Positions 26,821 to 35,207 of a stretch of DNA of 64,000 nucleotides are shown in pieces. This stretch comes from Lentzea atacamensis. GTDB lineage: Bacteria; Actinomycetota; Actinomycetes; Mycobacteriales; Pseudonocardiaceae. Numbering within the stretch: position 1 is the first letter of the stretch; each line of letters begins with the position of its first letter. The stretch spans positions 1 through 64,000 of the forward strand of contig NZ_QLTT01000004.1 in assembly GCF_003269295.1 (NCBI RefSeq), in the 5' to 3' direction. The position numbers and the translations under genes are program-made. The notes under the pieces were generated by a model. That model made no database searches. It was not told the DNA's origin and worked only from the letters and a program-made list of their open reading frames with translations.

Positions 26821-29550
26821 ATGCCACGAGGGGAACGACCGCTGGGTCCGGAGGACACCGCGTTGCTGCGGTTCGCCGGTGACCTGCGCAGACTGCGTGA
26901 CCAAGCAGGCAAACCGAGCTACCGCGAGCTGGCGCGGCGGGCCAACTACTCGCCCACCGCGTTGTCCGACGCGGCGGGTGGGCGGAAGCTGCCGTCCCTC
27001 GCGCTGACGCTGGCGTTCGTCCGGGCGTGTGAAGCTGATCCCGCGCCGTGGACCAAGCGGTGGCGTGAGCTCGCAGCCGAGCACGCACTGCCATTGCACC
27101 CTAACGCACCGTATCCGGGCACTGAACCGTTCGGCGAGCATGATGCGAAGAGGTACTTCGGCCGCGAGTACCTCGTCGAGCAGGTCGTGGAGTCGGTCAG
27201 GGCGCGGCCGCTCACCGTGCTCGTCGGTGCCTCGGGGTCGGGCCGGACCTCGCTGCTGGCCGCCGGCATCAAGCCCGCCCTCGAAGACGCCGTGGTGATC
27301 ACGCCGAAGGGCAACGCGCTCGAGGGCCTCGCCCACACCCTCGCCGAGATCTTCGAGAACACCACGCCCGAGCAGCTCAGCGCCGAGTTCCGGCAGGACC
27401 CCGACCACCTCCGGCTGAGGATTCGCCAGCACCGCCCCGGCCTCACCCTCCTCGTCGACGACTTCGAGCAGGTGCTCGACCAGCAGGACTTCGTCGCCGC
27501 TCTCACCCGCTGCCCGCACGTCGTCGTCGCGGTCCGCGCGGACCACCGCGACCGGTGCCACGAGAAGGGCCTGGACGGCAACGAGATCGTCATCGAGCCG
27601 ATGAGCGCGGACCAGCTGCGCCGCGCGATCACCGAGCCCGCCGCCAAGATCGGCGCCACCGTCGAGACCGCGGTGATCGCGCGACTGGTCGCGGACGCCG
27701 CCAACCAGCACGCGCTCCCGCTGGTGCAGCAGGCGCTGACCGAGACCTGGCGGCGCAAGCGCGGCATGACGCTGTCCCAGTCCGGGTTCGAGGAGGCCGG
27801 CGGCATCGAACATGTCGTCGCGCGGGCGGCCGACGCGTTCTTCGACAGCCTCAGCGAGGACGGCAGAAGAGCGGCGAGAGGCGTCTTCCTGCGGCTGATC
27901 TCGGTGCAGCGCAACGGAATCGTGCAACGCAGGACCCGCAGGCTCGACATCGAGCCGCACCTGCTGGACCTGCTCGCCAAGGCCAGGCTCGTGACGCTGA
28001 CCGAGGACGGCGCCGAGCTCACCCACGACGCGGTGCTGCGCTGGCCCAGGCTCACCGTGTGGATCGACGAGGAACGCGACAACCTCCGCACGCACGAGCA
28101 GCTCGTCACCGCGATCGAGCTGTGGGAGGCGAGCGACCGCGACCCGCTGGCCCTCTACCGGGGAGCGCGGCTGCGCAAGGCCAAGGAGCTCGGCGACTTC
28201 CTGACGGTGCACGAGCGCCGGTTCGTCGACATCAGCATCAGGCGCGAGACCCGGCGCTCGACCGCGTTGATCGCGGTGATGGCGGTGCTGGTCGCGCTCG
28301 TGCCCGGCACCGTCATCTACGCCCTGGCCAACGAGCGCAAGATCAGCCAGCTGTACGACAGGGAGCTCGGCGGCAAGGCGATCTCCGAGTCCTCGGCGCT
28401 GATGGAGCAGCGCCGGCCGTACGCGGACAAGTACGCGCTGGTCGGCTACAAGGTCAACCCGTCGGCCGAGGCGGAGAAGGTGCTGCGGCTCGCCAACGCG
28501 GTAACGCGTGGGATCCCGTTCACCGGCACCCCGGCGGACAACGCCGACGTGCTGGTCGCGCCGCGCGGTGAGCTCGCCGCGGTGACCGACGAGGACGGCA
28601 CGGACCGCATGTGGAGCCTCGACGAGGACAGCGCGGTGCCGGGCAAGAGGTTCTTCGACCGGCACCGGGTCGTCAAGCTCGCCGAACGCCGGGTCGTCAC
28701 GAAGGACCCCGCCGACCAGGAGCACCTGTGGGCCGTCAACGACGCGAATGACCTCACCTACCTCGCGCCGCTGCCCGACCGGTTCCGGACGCTCGACATC
28801 AGCCCGGACGGCTCGCGGATCGTCGGCAAGATCGGCGGCGCGGTCGTCCCAGGACTGCCGACGCCGGACGCGTCCGAGCGTTCGATGCTGCTCGACCTCG
28901 GCGACCCCCGCAGACCCCGCGAGCTGCCGATGCCGGTGCGCAACCCCGAGACCGTCGCGCTGAGCCAGGACGGCCGCGAGCTCGCGACCTCCGTGTGGGA
29001 CCCGGCGTCGGGCAACTCGACGATCGAGTTCTGGCGGATCGGCGGCACCTACGAACCAGCCGCGCCGGCGTTGGTCCAGCCCGTCTACGTCCGCAGTCTC
29101 ACCTACTCGAGCGACGGTCGCTGGCTCGCCGTCGAGCACTCGCCGGAGTCCATCGTCGAGGTGTGGCAGCGTGTGCCCAGCGGCGCGCCCGTGCTCCGCG
29201 CGACGCTCAACAGCGTGATGCGCACGGGGGCCCGTGTCACGTTCTCCGACGACGGCCGCGTGGCCGTGGTCCGCGACAACATCTTCGAGGTGCAGCAGCT
29301 CTACACGTCGGGTCGCCAGGCGGACCGGCTCGTGTACGTCTCCGGGCACGGCCAGTCGATGCGCGCCGTGTACCGGTCGCAGTACCAGGACTTCCTCGTG
29401 CGCAGCGGGGGCCGGGATCCCGAGCTGCTGCCGTACGACCTCGACAGCGCCCGGATCATCAAGAGGATGTGTGAAAAAGACGGCGCGCGGCTCACGGACT
29501 CCGAATGGGTGAAGAGCTTCGGCGAAGTGGAGCGCGTCGAGGTCTGCTGA
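26821..29550 (+). CDS. HTH - nSTAND1 - TM - propeller protein, copy 2, with altered Walker A
   Basis: 909 aa, GGGAGG 4 nt before ATG. Same order as copy 1: HTH (SYRELARRANYSPTALSDAA), PYPGTEPFGEHDAKRYFGRE, NTPase, membrane helix near residues 481-503 (TALIAVMAVLVALVPGTVIY), propeller. The P-loop reads GASGSGRTS (136-144), so the nucleotide-contacting Lys is Arg142 (CGG). Walker B LTLLVDDFEQVL keeps its Asp pair. The propeller has diverged; WD signatures are weak. It may bind ATP without turnover and act as a partner or regulator of copy 1, which is inference. Confidence 0.83.
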   Translation: MPRGERPLGPEDTALLRFAGDLRRLRDQAGKPSYRELARRANYSPTALSDAAGGRKLPSLALTLAFVRACEADPAPWTKRWRELAAEHALPLHPNAPYPGTEPFGEHDAKRYFGREYLVEQVVESVRARPLTVLVGASGSGRTSLLAAGIKPALEDAVVITPKGNALEGLAHTLAEIFENTTPEQLSAEFRQDPDHLRLRIRQHRPGLTLLVDDFEQVLDQQDFVAALTRCPHVVVAVRADHRDRCHEKGLDGNEIVIEPMSADQLRRAITEPAAKIGATVETAVIARLVADAANQHALPLVQQALTETWRRKRGMTLSQSGFEEAGGIEHVVARAADAFFDSLSEDGRRAARGVFLRLISVQRNGIVQRRTRRLDIEPHLLDLLAKARLVTLTEDGAELTHDAVLRWPRLTVWIDEERDNLRTHEQLVTAIELWEASDRDPLALYRGARLRKAKELGDFLTVHERRFVDISIRRETRRSTALIAVMAVLVALVPGTVIYALANERKISQLYDRELGGKAISESSALMEQRRPYADKYALVGYKVNPSAEAEKVLRLANAVTRGIPFTGTPADNADVLVAPRGELAAVTDEDGTDRMWSLDEDSAVPGKRFFDRHRVVKLAERRVVTKDPADQEHLWAVNDANDLTYLAPLPDRFRTLDISPDGSRIVGKIGGAVVPGLPTPDASERSMLLDLGDPRRPRELPMPVRNPETVALSQDGRELATSVWDPASGNSTIEFWRIGGTYEPAAPALVQPVYVRSLTYSSDGRWLAVEHSPESIVEVWQRVPSGAPVLRATLNSVMRTGARVTFSDDGRVAVVRDNIFEVQQLYTSGRQADRLVYVSGHGQSMRAVYRSQYQDFLVRSGGRDPELLPYDLDSARIIKRMCEKDGARLTDSEWVKSFGEVERVEVC

Positions 29551-29596
29551 ATCGCGCTGATGTGTGGGAAACAACCCGGAGTTGGGCCGGCACGCA

Positions 29597-29625
29597 TTGT
29601 GAACAGGAGATCCACTCTCTAGGGT
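29597..29625 (+). promoter_or_regulatory. Promoter of the ABC operon, leaderless
   Basis: TTGTGA (29597-29602) and TAGGGT (29620-29625) are 17 bp apart. TAGGGT starts 12 nt before GTG 29632, so the transcript should begin at the start codon. The GGAGA at 29606-29610 would lie outside the mRNA. Confidence 0.6.
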
Positions 29626-29631
29626 GACCGA

Positions 29632-30375
29632 GTGCGTGCGTTCACAAGGGGGCTTCTCGGCATCGCCGGGTTCCTCGTGCTGTGGGAGCTCTTAGGACGC
29701 TCTCCTCTCATCCCTGCAGAGGCGCTCCCGCCACCGTCCGTCGTGTTCGGTGAGCTCGTCACGCAACTGACTTCGCCGGACTTCATCAGTCATGTCGTGG
29801 CAACGGTCCTGGCACTGCTGATCGCCATCGTGATCGCCGTCGTCATCGCGGTGCCGAGTGGACTCGTGCTCGGCAGCATCCCCGCTGTCCGGCACGCGAC
29901 GCGCGCGGTCATCGAGTTCCTGCGCCCGATCCCTTCTGTGGCGCTGATTCCGCTCGCGCTCGTGATGCTGGGCTTCGGCCCGGAAACCAAGATCACGCTG
30001 GCCGTCTACGCGGCACTGTGGCCCATCCTCTTCAACACCATTTACGCGCTGGACGAACTGGACTCGCTCCTCGTCGACACGGCAAGGGTTTTCGGGACCG
30101 GCCGAATCGGAGTGCTGTTCCTGGTCGCCCTGCCCAGCGCGTTGCCGTTCGTCCTCACCGGAATCCGGCTCGCGGCGACGACGGCGCTGGTCGTGATGGT
30201 GAGCGTGGAGCTCATGGCCGGCAGCCAGATCGGCATCGGCTACTTCATCATGGAGGCCCGCAGCGGACCGGGCCGGATGGACCAGGTGCTGGTCGGCACC
30301 GTGGTCGCGGGCGCGATCGGCGTCCTGCTCAACAACGGCCTCGAGCGCGTCCGCCGGCGATGGGTGGCCTGGTGA
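29632..30375 (+). CDS. ABC importer permease 1 (SsuC/TauC type)
   Basis: 247 aa, about six membrane segments. It has the binding-protein-dependent permease EAA loop region VDTARVFGTGRIGVLFLVALPSALPFVLTGIRLA and LRPIPSVALIPLALVMLGFG, typical of the nitrate/sulfonate/taurine/thiamine-precursor class. Pairs with the overlapping second permease as a heterodimer. Confidence 0.88.
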   Translation: MRAFTRGLLGIAGFLVLWELLGRSPLIPAEALPPPSVVFGELVTQLTSPDFISHVVATVLALLIAIVIAVVIAVPSGLVLGSIPAVRHATRAVIEFLRPIPSVALIPLALVMLGFGPETKITLAVYAALWPILFNTIYALDELDSLLVDTARVFGTGRIGVLFLVALPSALPFVLTGIRLAATTALVVMVSVELMAGSQIGIGYFIMEARSGPGRMDQVLVGTVVAGAIGVLLNNGLERVRRRWVAW

Positions 30376-31139
30376 GCAAGTTCCTGCAGCGGTGGACCGT
30401 TTTCGCCGGGCTGGTTGTCGTGTGGCAACTGCTCGGCTGGTTCGCCGACGACCCGTTCTTCCCGCCGCCGTCGAAGATCCTCACCGCGGCCTACGAGTGG
30501 TGGGTCGTCGAACCGTCGAACTTCACCGAGCACATCGTGCCGTCGGTGACGCGGCTGCTGTCGGGCTGGGCGATCGCCTGCGTGATCGGTGTGTCGCTGG
30601 GCCTGCTCCTGGGCCGCTCGGAGCGGGCGATGGAGTACGCGGGCCCGTTGCTCGTGTTCCTGCGCTCGATCCCGCCACCCGCGCTGGTGCCGGTGTTCCT
30701 GCTGCTGTTCAAGGCGGGCACGTCGATGCAGCTCGCGACGATCGTCTTCGGCGTCGTCTGGCCGGTGCTGCTGAACAGCGTGGACGGTGCCCGCTCCGTT
30801 GACGTGACCAAAGTGGACACTTCGGCGGTCTTCCAGATCCCGCGCTGGCAGTGGGTGCTCGGCGTGGTTCTGCCCGCCGCGTCGCCCAAGATCTTCGCCG
30901 GGCTGCGGGTCTCGCTGTCGCTTTCTCTCGTGCTGATGGTGATCTCCGAGCTGGTGGGCACGGACAACGGCATCGGCTCGCAGCTCATGCAGGCACAGCG
31001 CGAGTTCGACTACACGCGCATGTGGGCCGGCATCGTCCTGCTGGGCGTGCTCGGCTACGGACTCAACACCGCGCTGCTGGCGGTGGAACGCAGAGCGTTG
31101 GCCTGGCAACCGAGGAGTCGTGATGAGCAACATGCTTGA
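30372..31139 (+). CDS. ABC importer permease 2 (SsuC/TauC type)
   Basis: 255 aa from GTG 30372 (GTGA overlap with permease 1; ATG 30360 is an alternative). It has VFLRSIPPPALVPVFLLLFKAG and an EAA loop VDTSAVFQIPRWQWVLGVVLPAASPKIFAGLRVS. Paralogous to permease 1. It overlaps the ATPase start. Confidence 0.88.
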   Translation: MSKFLQRWTVFAGLVVVWQLLGWFADDPFFPPPSKILTAAYEWWVVEPSNFTEHIVPSVTRLLSGWAIACVIGVSLGLLLGRSERAMEYAGPLLVFLRSIPPPALVPVFLLLFKAGTSMQLATIVFGVVWPVLLNSVDGARSVDVTKVDTSAVFQIPRWQWVLGVVLPAASPKIFAGLRVSLSLSLVLMVISELVGTDNGIGSQLMQAQREFDYTRMWAGIVLLGVLGYGLNTALLAVERRALAWQPRSRDEQHA

Positions 31140-31923
31140 GGTGGCCGACCTCGGCCACACGTACGGCGACCACGAGGCCATCGGTGGCCTGTCGTTCACC
31201 GTGCGCGCCGGCGAGCTGGTGTGCGTGGTGGGCCCGTCGGGCTGCGGCAAGTCCACCTTGCTGCGCACGATCTCCGGCCTCGTCGCGCCTTCGCGTGGCG
31301 ACGTGTCCCTGCACGGCTCGCATCTCGCCGTGGTGTTCCAGGACTACTCGCGCTCGTTGTTCCCGTGGCTCACCGTGCAGGGCAACGTGGAGTTCCCGCT
31401 GCGGTCTCTGCCGCGCGCGGAACGTCGCAAGCGTGCCGCTGAGGCTCTGGAGTGGGTGGGGTTGGCCGGAGCTGCTCGCAAGCGGCCGTGGCAGCTGTCC
31501 GGTGGCATGCAGCAGCGTGTGGCGATCGCGCGCGCTCTCGCCTACCGGCCTGCCTTGTTGTTGATGGACGAGCCGTTCGCCTCTGTGGACGCGCAGACCC
31601 GGTTCGAGCTGGAGGACCTGTTGCTTCGCGTGCGCCGTGAGCACGACACGACCGTTCTCGTGGTCACGCACGACATCGACGAGTCGGTGTACCTGGGGGA
31701 CCGGATCCTGGTGCTGTCCGGGTCTCCCGCGCGGCTGGTGGCGGATCTGGAGGTGCCGTTGCCCGCGGAGCGGAACCAGGTGACGACGCGGACCGACGAG
31801 GTGTTCGTGGAGCTGAGGTCGAAGGTGGCGCGGCTGCTCAACGTCGGCAAGCCGGCGGCGATGGACGTGGAGAAGTGGGCAGCGGCCGAGCGCGAGTCGC
31901 TGAGCGAGACGGTCTCGTCCTGA
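31123..31923 (+). CDS. ABC importer ATPase (SsuB/TauB type)
   Basis: 266 aa from ATG 31123 (GAGGAG 5 nt upstream). Walker A GPSGCGKST, Q-loop VVFQDYSRSLFPWLTV, signature LSGGMQQRVAIARAL, Walker B LLLMDEPFASVD and the H-loop THDIDES. Energises the two permeases. No binding-protein gene is in this operon; the nearest one is 3.4 kb away beside pobA. Confidence 0.92.
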   Translation: MSNMLEVADLGHTYGDHEAIGGLSFTVRAGELVCVVGPSGCGKSTLLRTISGLVAPSRGDVSLHGSHLAVVFQDYSRSLFPWLTVQGNVEFPLRSLPRAERRKRAAEALEWVGLAGAARKRPWQLSGGMQQRVAIARALAYRPALLLMDEPFASVDAQTRFELEDLLLRVRREHDTTVLVVTHDIDESVYLGDRILVLSGSPARLVADLEVPLPAERNQVTTRTDEVFVELRSKVARLLNVGKPAAMDVEKWAAAERESLSETVSS

Positions 31924-31936
31924 CACACTTCCCGGC

Positions 31937-32350
31937 GTGACGGACTGGAGCCTCTTCCTCGTCGTCGACGCGGAGCCTGTCGAGGTGTCCGGCGGGGGCA
32001 GGGGCAGAGTCGTGCTCCTGGAAGGCCGCCGGCTGCTCGCGTTGCCGGACAACGGCTATGAGTTGCTCCTGGCGTGGGTCGCCGGTCCGCGCCGAGTGGT
32101 GCGCACGCCCGCACCGATGCACCCTGACCAGGACATCATTGACACGTTCGTCAACTCTTACCTCGTCGAGGCCGGTGCTGTGCCGCGGCCGCGCGGGTTC
32201 GCCTGGTACCTGGACCTGCCGGTCGGAGTCACGCCGTCCCACGTGTGGCACGTGGTCGACGCGGGCCGTGCGCACGGATCCCCGGTGGACCTGCACCGTG
32301 TCCGGGAGGCGATGGAGCGAGGGGTGGCTGTGCTCTACGACGCGGCCTGA
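31937..32350 (+). CDS. Hypothetical protein after the ABC operon
   Basis: 137 aa from GTG 31937, 13 nt after the ATPase. Third codon positions are strongly G/C in this frame. It opens WSLFLVVDAEPVEVSGGGRG and contains PDQDIIDTFVNSYLVEAG and a C-terminal helix VDLHRVREAMERGVAVLY. No signal peptide or known family was recognised. Possibly a tail gene of the ABC operon. Confidence 0.6.
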   Translation: MTDWSLFLVVDAEPVEVSGGGRGRVVLLEGRRLLALPDNGYELLLAWVAGPRRVVRTPAPMHPDQDIIDTFVNSYLVEAGAVPRPRGFAWYLDLPVGVTPSHVWHVVDAGRAHGSPVDLHRVREAMERGVAVLYDAA

Positions 32351-32454
32351 CAGCAGAACTGCGCCAAGCACAGACAGCTAGATCCTGGGGGTTCGGATTC
32401 TGAACGGTTGAGTCGGGTTTCGGGGCGCCGTCGGCCCGGTCGCTGTGGATCTTT

Positions 32455-32501
32455 ATGAGGGGAGCTTTCCTAAACCTGAGGTTGAAGAAAGCTCCCCTCA
32501 T
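32455..32501. repeat. Strong palindrome, hairpin A of the 32.35-32.93 kb gap
   Basis: ATGAGGGGAGCTTTC (32455-32469) is perfectly inverted as GAAAGCTCCCCTCAT (32487-32501). Inside the 17-nt loop AACCT and AGGTT (32473-32483) form a second small stem. It could terminate the ABC operon, but its symmetry also suits a repetitive extragenic palindrome. Nothing recognisable lies between 32351 and 32454. Confidence 0.8.
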
Positions 32502-32548
32502 CAACAGCCGGGGTTCGGTGCTCGGCGGTCCGAGGCGAAGCCTCACTG

Positions 32549-32720
32549 GTGGCGTGACCCGGAACGTCGGCTGGGTAATTCACGCTCAGCGGGGCACCTC
32601 GCGGCATCGCCCCCGCGCCCCCATACATCCAGTATGAGTCCAGTATGAGGACGCGGGGGCGGCACCACGATGCACCCGTCTGACCGCGAATTCGCCCGGC
32701 AACATTCCGGGCCACGCCAC
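32549..32720. repeat. Large imperfect inverted repeat, ~80-bp arms
   Basis: The segment from GTGGCGTGACCCGG (32549) to about 32632 matches, inverted, the segment from about 32636 to CCGGGCCACGCCAC (ending 32720), at roughly four of five positions. Shared blocks include AATTC, GGTCAG/GCTCAG and CGCCCCCGCG. The tip holds CATAC/GTATG and a tandem TCCAGTATGAG (32628-32638, 32639-32649). No gene covers it. It could be a MITE-like element or a structured RNA. Confidence 0.7.
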
Positions 32721-32722
32721 TC

Positions 32723-32750
32723 GGCCCCGGACCTGCCGAGGTCCGGGGCC
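32723..32750. terminator. Hairpin C, likely terminator
   Basis: Perfect 12-bp stem GGCCCCGGACCT (32723-32734) and AGGTCCGGGGCC (32739-32750) with a GCCG tetraloop. It could end the converging iniB-like gene or the large palindrome's transcript. The stretch 32751-32932 shows nothing else recognisable. Confidence 0.7.
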
Positions 32751-32932
32751 CAGCTGTGTCGCACGGCGACAGGGCTTGCGGTGGCCCGCCAGCCGACGAG
32801 AAGCCGTCACCGTGCGAAGAGGAGGTGTGTGCGTACAACCGGGGAAGGCGGGCACCCGCGCCTCGGGGGCAGAGTCGCAGAGCGCCCGCCTGCCGTTCCC
32901 CGTGAACCGCTCGAAGAGCAGTGGCAGAACGA

Positions 32933-33820
32933 TCAGAAGTGGATGTCCACGTCGTTGTGGTTGCCGACGCCGCCGTCGAGGAGGTTGAGGTCGCCCAGCT
33001 TGACGTCACCGATGACCTGGCCGAGGTCGTGGTGCACGTCGCCGACCTGCGCGACGTTCTGCACGACGTTGTCGGTCACGTTCGCGACGTCCTTGACGTC
33101 CACGACGTCCTTGACCAGCACGTCGGAGTCGATGACGTCCTTCACGAGGACGTGGGCGTCGAGGTCCTTGACCAGCACGTCGGTGACACCGTTCGCGCCC
33201 GCCACGTCGACCGCCTGGCCGACCACGGACTCGACGTTGACGTGGGAGGCGACGTCGGTGACGGTGGAGACGGCCTCGGGCGCCTGCGGGACGGCGGGAA
33301 CGGTCGAGACGACCGAGTCGAGGGTGCCCGACACGTCGCCCAGGCCGGAGAAGTCGCCGAGGCCGGAGACGTCCGAGACGAGCGCGGTGATGGCGGACGG
33401 CGTGGCGACGTCGGCGACGCCGGTGACACCCTCCACGTTGCCCGCGATCTGCAGCAGGCTGTCGACGGCCGGCAGCTCGCCGCCGAGGATGTCGTCGATG
33501 CCCTCGACGTTCGGCACGGATGCGGCGTCGAGCACCAGCGGCAGGATGTCGTGGACGTCGCCCGCGGTGATGTCGCTCAGGCCGGCGGCCTCGAGGCAGC
33601 CCAGCGGGTCCTGCTGGAACGCCTCACGGGCGTCGAGGTCGGTCAGGAGGCCGAGAGTGAAGTCGTGCAGGGTGGTCGGCTCGGCCTGCACCGTGGTGCC
33701 GCCGGTCTCCACCGTGGCGCCACCGGTCTCCACCGTGGTGTTGCCCGTCTCCACCGTGGTCGGGGTGGACTCCACCGTGGTCGGGGCGGTCTGCACCGGG
33801 GTCGTCTCGGTCTGCTGCAT
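32933..33820 (-). CDS. IniB N-terminal-domain repeat protein
   Basis: 295 aa from ATG 33820 (AGGAG 10 nt upstream). The first ~45 residues are Thr/Val/Glu repeats (VETGNTTVETGGATVETGGT). Then comes an IniB-type domain (LHDFTLGLLTDLDAREAFQ, DPLGCLEAAGLSDITAGDVH, DILPLVLD). The rest is low-complexity Val/Asp/Gly with quasi-repeats such as DVLVKDV and ends VGNHNDVDIHF. There is no signal peptide or membrane helix. IniB is induced by cell-wall stress in mycobacteria; the same role here is only inferred. The usual dynamin partners IniA and IniC are absent. Confidence 0.78.
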   Translation of the reverse strand: MQQTETTPVQTAPTTVESTPTTVETGNTTVETGGATVETGGTTVQAEPTTLHDFTLGLLTDLDAREAFQQDPLGCLEAAGLSDITAGDVHDILPLVLDAASVPNVEGIDDILGGELPAVDSLLQIAGNVEGVTGVADVATPSAITALVSDVSGLGDFSGLGDVSGTLDSVVSTVPAVPQAPEAVSTVTDVASHVNVESVVGQAVDVAGANGVTDVLVKDLDAHVLVKDVIDSDVLVKDVVDVKDVANVTDNVVQNVAQVGDVHHDLGQVIGDVKLGDLNLLDGGVGNHNDVDIHF

Positions 33821-33845
33821 GGGACTCAAGCTCCTGTAGCTGAAT

Positions 33846-33889
33846 CGGGGGATGTCGTGTTGCACCATATGGATGATCGACATCCCCCG
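33846..33889 (-). promoter_or_regulatory. 12-bp palindrome upstream of the IniB-like gene
   Basis: CGGGGGATGTCG (33846-33857) and CGACATCCCCCG (33878-33889) are perfectly inverted around a 20-bp centre holding the palindrome CCATATGG (33865-33872). It sits 26 bp before the start codon. It could be an operator or an mRNA hairpin. A further palindrome CCCCTAGGGG lies at 33927-33936. Confidence 0.6.
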
Positions 33890-33993
33890 GCATCGGGAGT
33901 TGGCCCCAGATCGTGACGAAAGCAGGCCCCTAGGGGGTTGGTCTCACCCGTTAGGGGAGCCCGGGAGTCACCCCACAGGGGGAGATTGTGCCC

Positions 33994-35163
33994 TCAGGGG
34001 CCAACGTAGTTCTCCGCGAAGCTCGCGCGGTACGCGGGCGACTCGGCCAGGTGCTCCAGCCGTGCCTGCGCCAAGCGTCCGAAGAACGGGGAGCTGACGT
34101 CCGTGTGGATCATGTTCACCATCCACTGCGAGAACTCCTGGGCCCGCCAGACGCGGCGCAGGCAGTCGTCGGAGTAGGTCTTGAGACCGGTCTCCGAACC
34201 GGTCGCGTAGTACTCCGTCAGTGCACGTGAGAGCGTTGCCGCGTCGTTCATCGCGAGGTTCATGCCCTTCGCGCCGACCGGCGTGATGATGTGGGCTGCG
34301 TCACCCAGCAGGTACAGCCGGCCGTACGACATCGGTTCGACCACGTGGCTGCGCATGTCGAGGATTCGCTTTTCAACGATCTTTCCCTCGGTCAGCGACC
34401 AAGTCGAACCGTGGAGTGCGAACCGCTTGTGCAAGGCCTCCCACACCTGCTCGTCGGACCAATCCGAAGCTTTTGTTCCGACGGGCACCTGGAGGTAGAA
34501 GCGAGAAATGGTCGGCGACCGCAACATGTGTCCGGCAAAACCGTCCTCGTGCAGCGCGTAAATGATGGCTTTAGTGGACGGCGGCGCCTCTGCGAGAATT
34601 GCGAGCCACTCAATCCCGTGGTGATGCGAGAATTCTGTCAGAACTCCGTCGGGAATCGACGGCCGGCACACGCCGTGGAACCCGTCGCACCCGGCGACGA
34701 AGTCACATGAAATTTCTTCACGTCTGCCATCTGCGCTGGTCCAGGCCACGGAAGGGCTGGAACAGGTGAGATCCCGCAACTCCACGTCGCTGACCGAGAA
34801 CCGGATGTCACCGCCGCCGTCGAGGAATGCCGCGATGAGGTCCTTGACCACTTCCTGCTGGGGGTAGACGTAGTGGTTCTGTCCCTCGTACAGATCGCTG
34901 TACGCCACCTGGAACGCCTGTCCGTTCACGCGGAATTCACACGTTCCGTGACGGTCTGCTTCCATCAGCAAACGATCGGCGAGTCCGAACGACTCCAGCA
35001 TGGTCACGGAGCGGTGTTCAAGCACTCCCGCGCGTGGCCGGGTTTCCACATGAGTGCGACTAGCTCTTTCGAGGACGACGCAGTCGATACCTGACTGCTG
35101 GATCAGGTTTGCCAAGGTCAGACCGGCCGGCCCGGCGCCTACGACGGCAACAGCGCGCTTCAA
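33994..35163 (-). CDS. pobA: 4-hydroxybenzoate 3-monooxygenase
   Basis: 389 aa from TTG 35163, chosen because AGGAGA lies 8 nt upstream and length fits PobA (~390). FAD-binding GAGPAG (residues 9-14), the family stretch RPRAGVLEHRSVTMLESFGL, QQEVVKDLI, DG motif VAGCDGFHGVCR and the GD motif LYLLGDAAHIITPVGAKGMNLAMNDA. Converts 4-hydroxybenzoate to protocatechuate with NAD(P)H and O2. No protocatechuate-cleavage genes are nearby. It is divergent from a substrate-binding lipoprotein, suggesting aromatic-acid uptake. Confidence 0.82.
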   Translation of the reverse strand: MKRAVAVVGAGPAGLTLANLIQQSGIDCVVLERASRTHVETRPRAGVLEHRSVTMLESFGLADRLLMEADRHGTCEFRVNGQAFQVAYSDLYEGQNHYVYPQQEVVKDLIAAFLDGGGDIRFSVSDVELRDLTCSSPSVAWTSADGRREEISCDFVAGCDGFHGVCRPSIPDGVLTEFSHHHGIEWLAILAEAPPSTKAIIYALHEDGFAGHMLRSPTISRFYLQVPVGTKASDWSDEQVWEALHKRFALHGSTWSLTEGKIVEKRILDMRSHVVEPMSYGRLYLLGDAAHIITPVGAKGMNLAMNDAATLSRALTEYYATGSETGLKTYSDDCLRRVWRAQEFSQWMVNMIHTDVSSPFFGRLAQARLEHLAESPAYRASFAENYVGP

Positions 35164-35207
35164 CTGGGGTTCTCCTAGCCCTAGGTCTGCTGTGCTTAGA
35201 TGCTCAC

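Noticed and set aside
23686..29574. A 1962-codon open frame on the minus strand opposite both nSTAND genes
   Set aside because: It is the codon-phase shadow of G/C-rich third positions. Its translation is Arg/Gly/Val-rich without domains, and the plus-strand proteins explain the region.
32445..32648. Short frames across the hairpins in the 32.4 kb gap
   Set aside because: Similar peptides are read from both strands because the DNA is palindromic; no coding bias.
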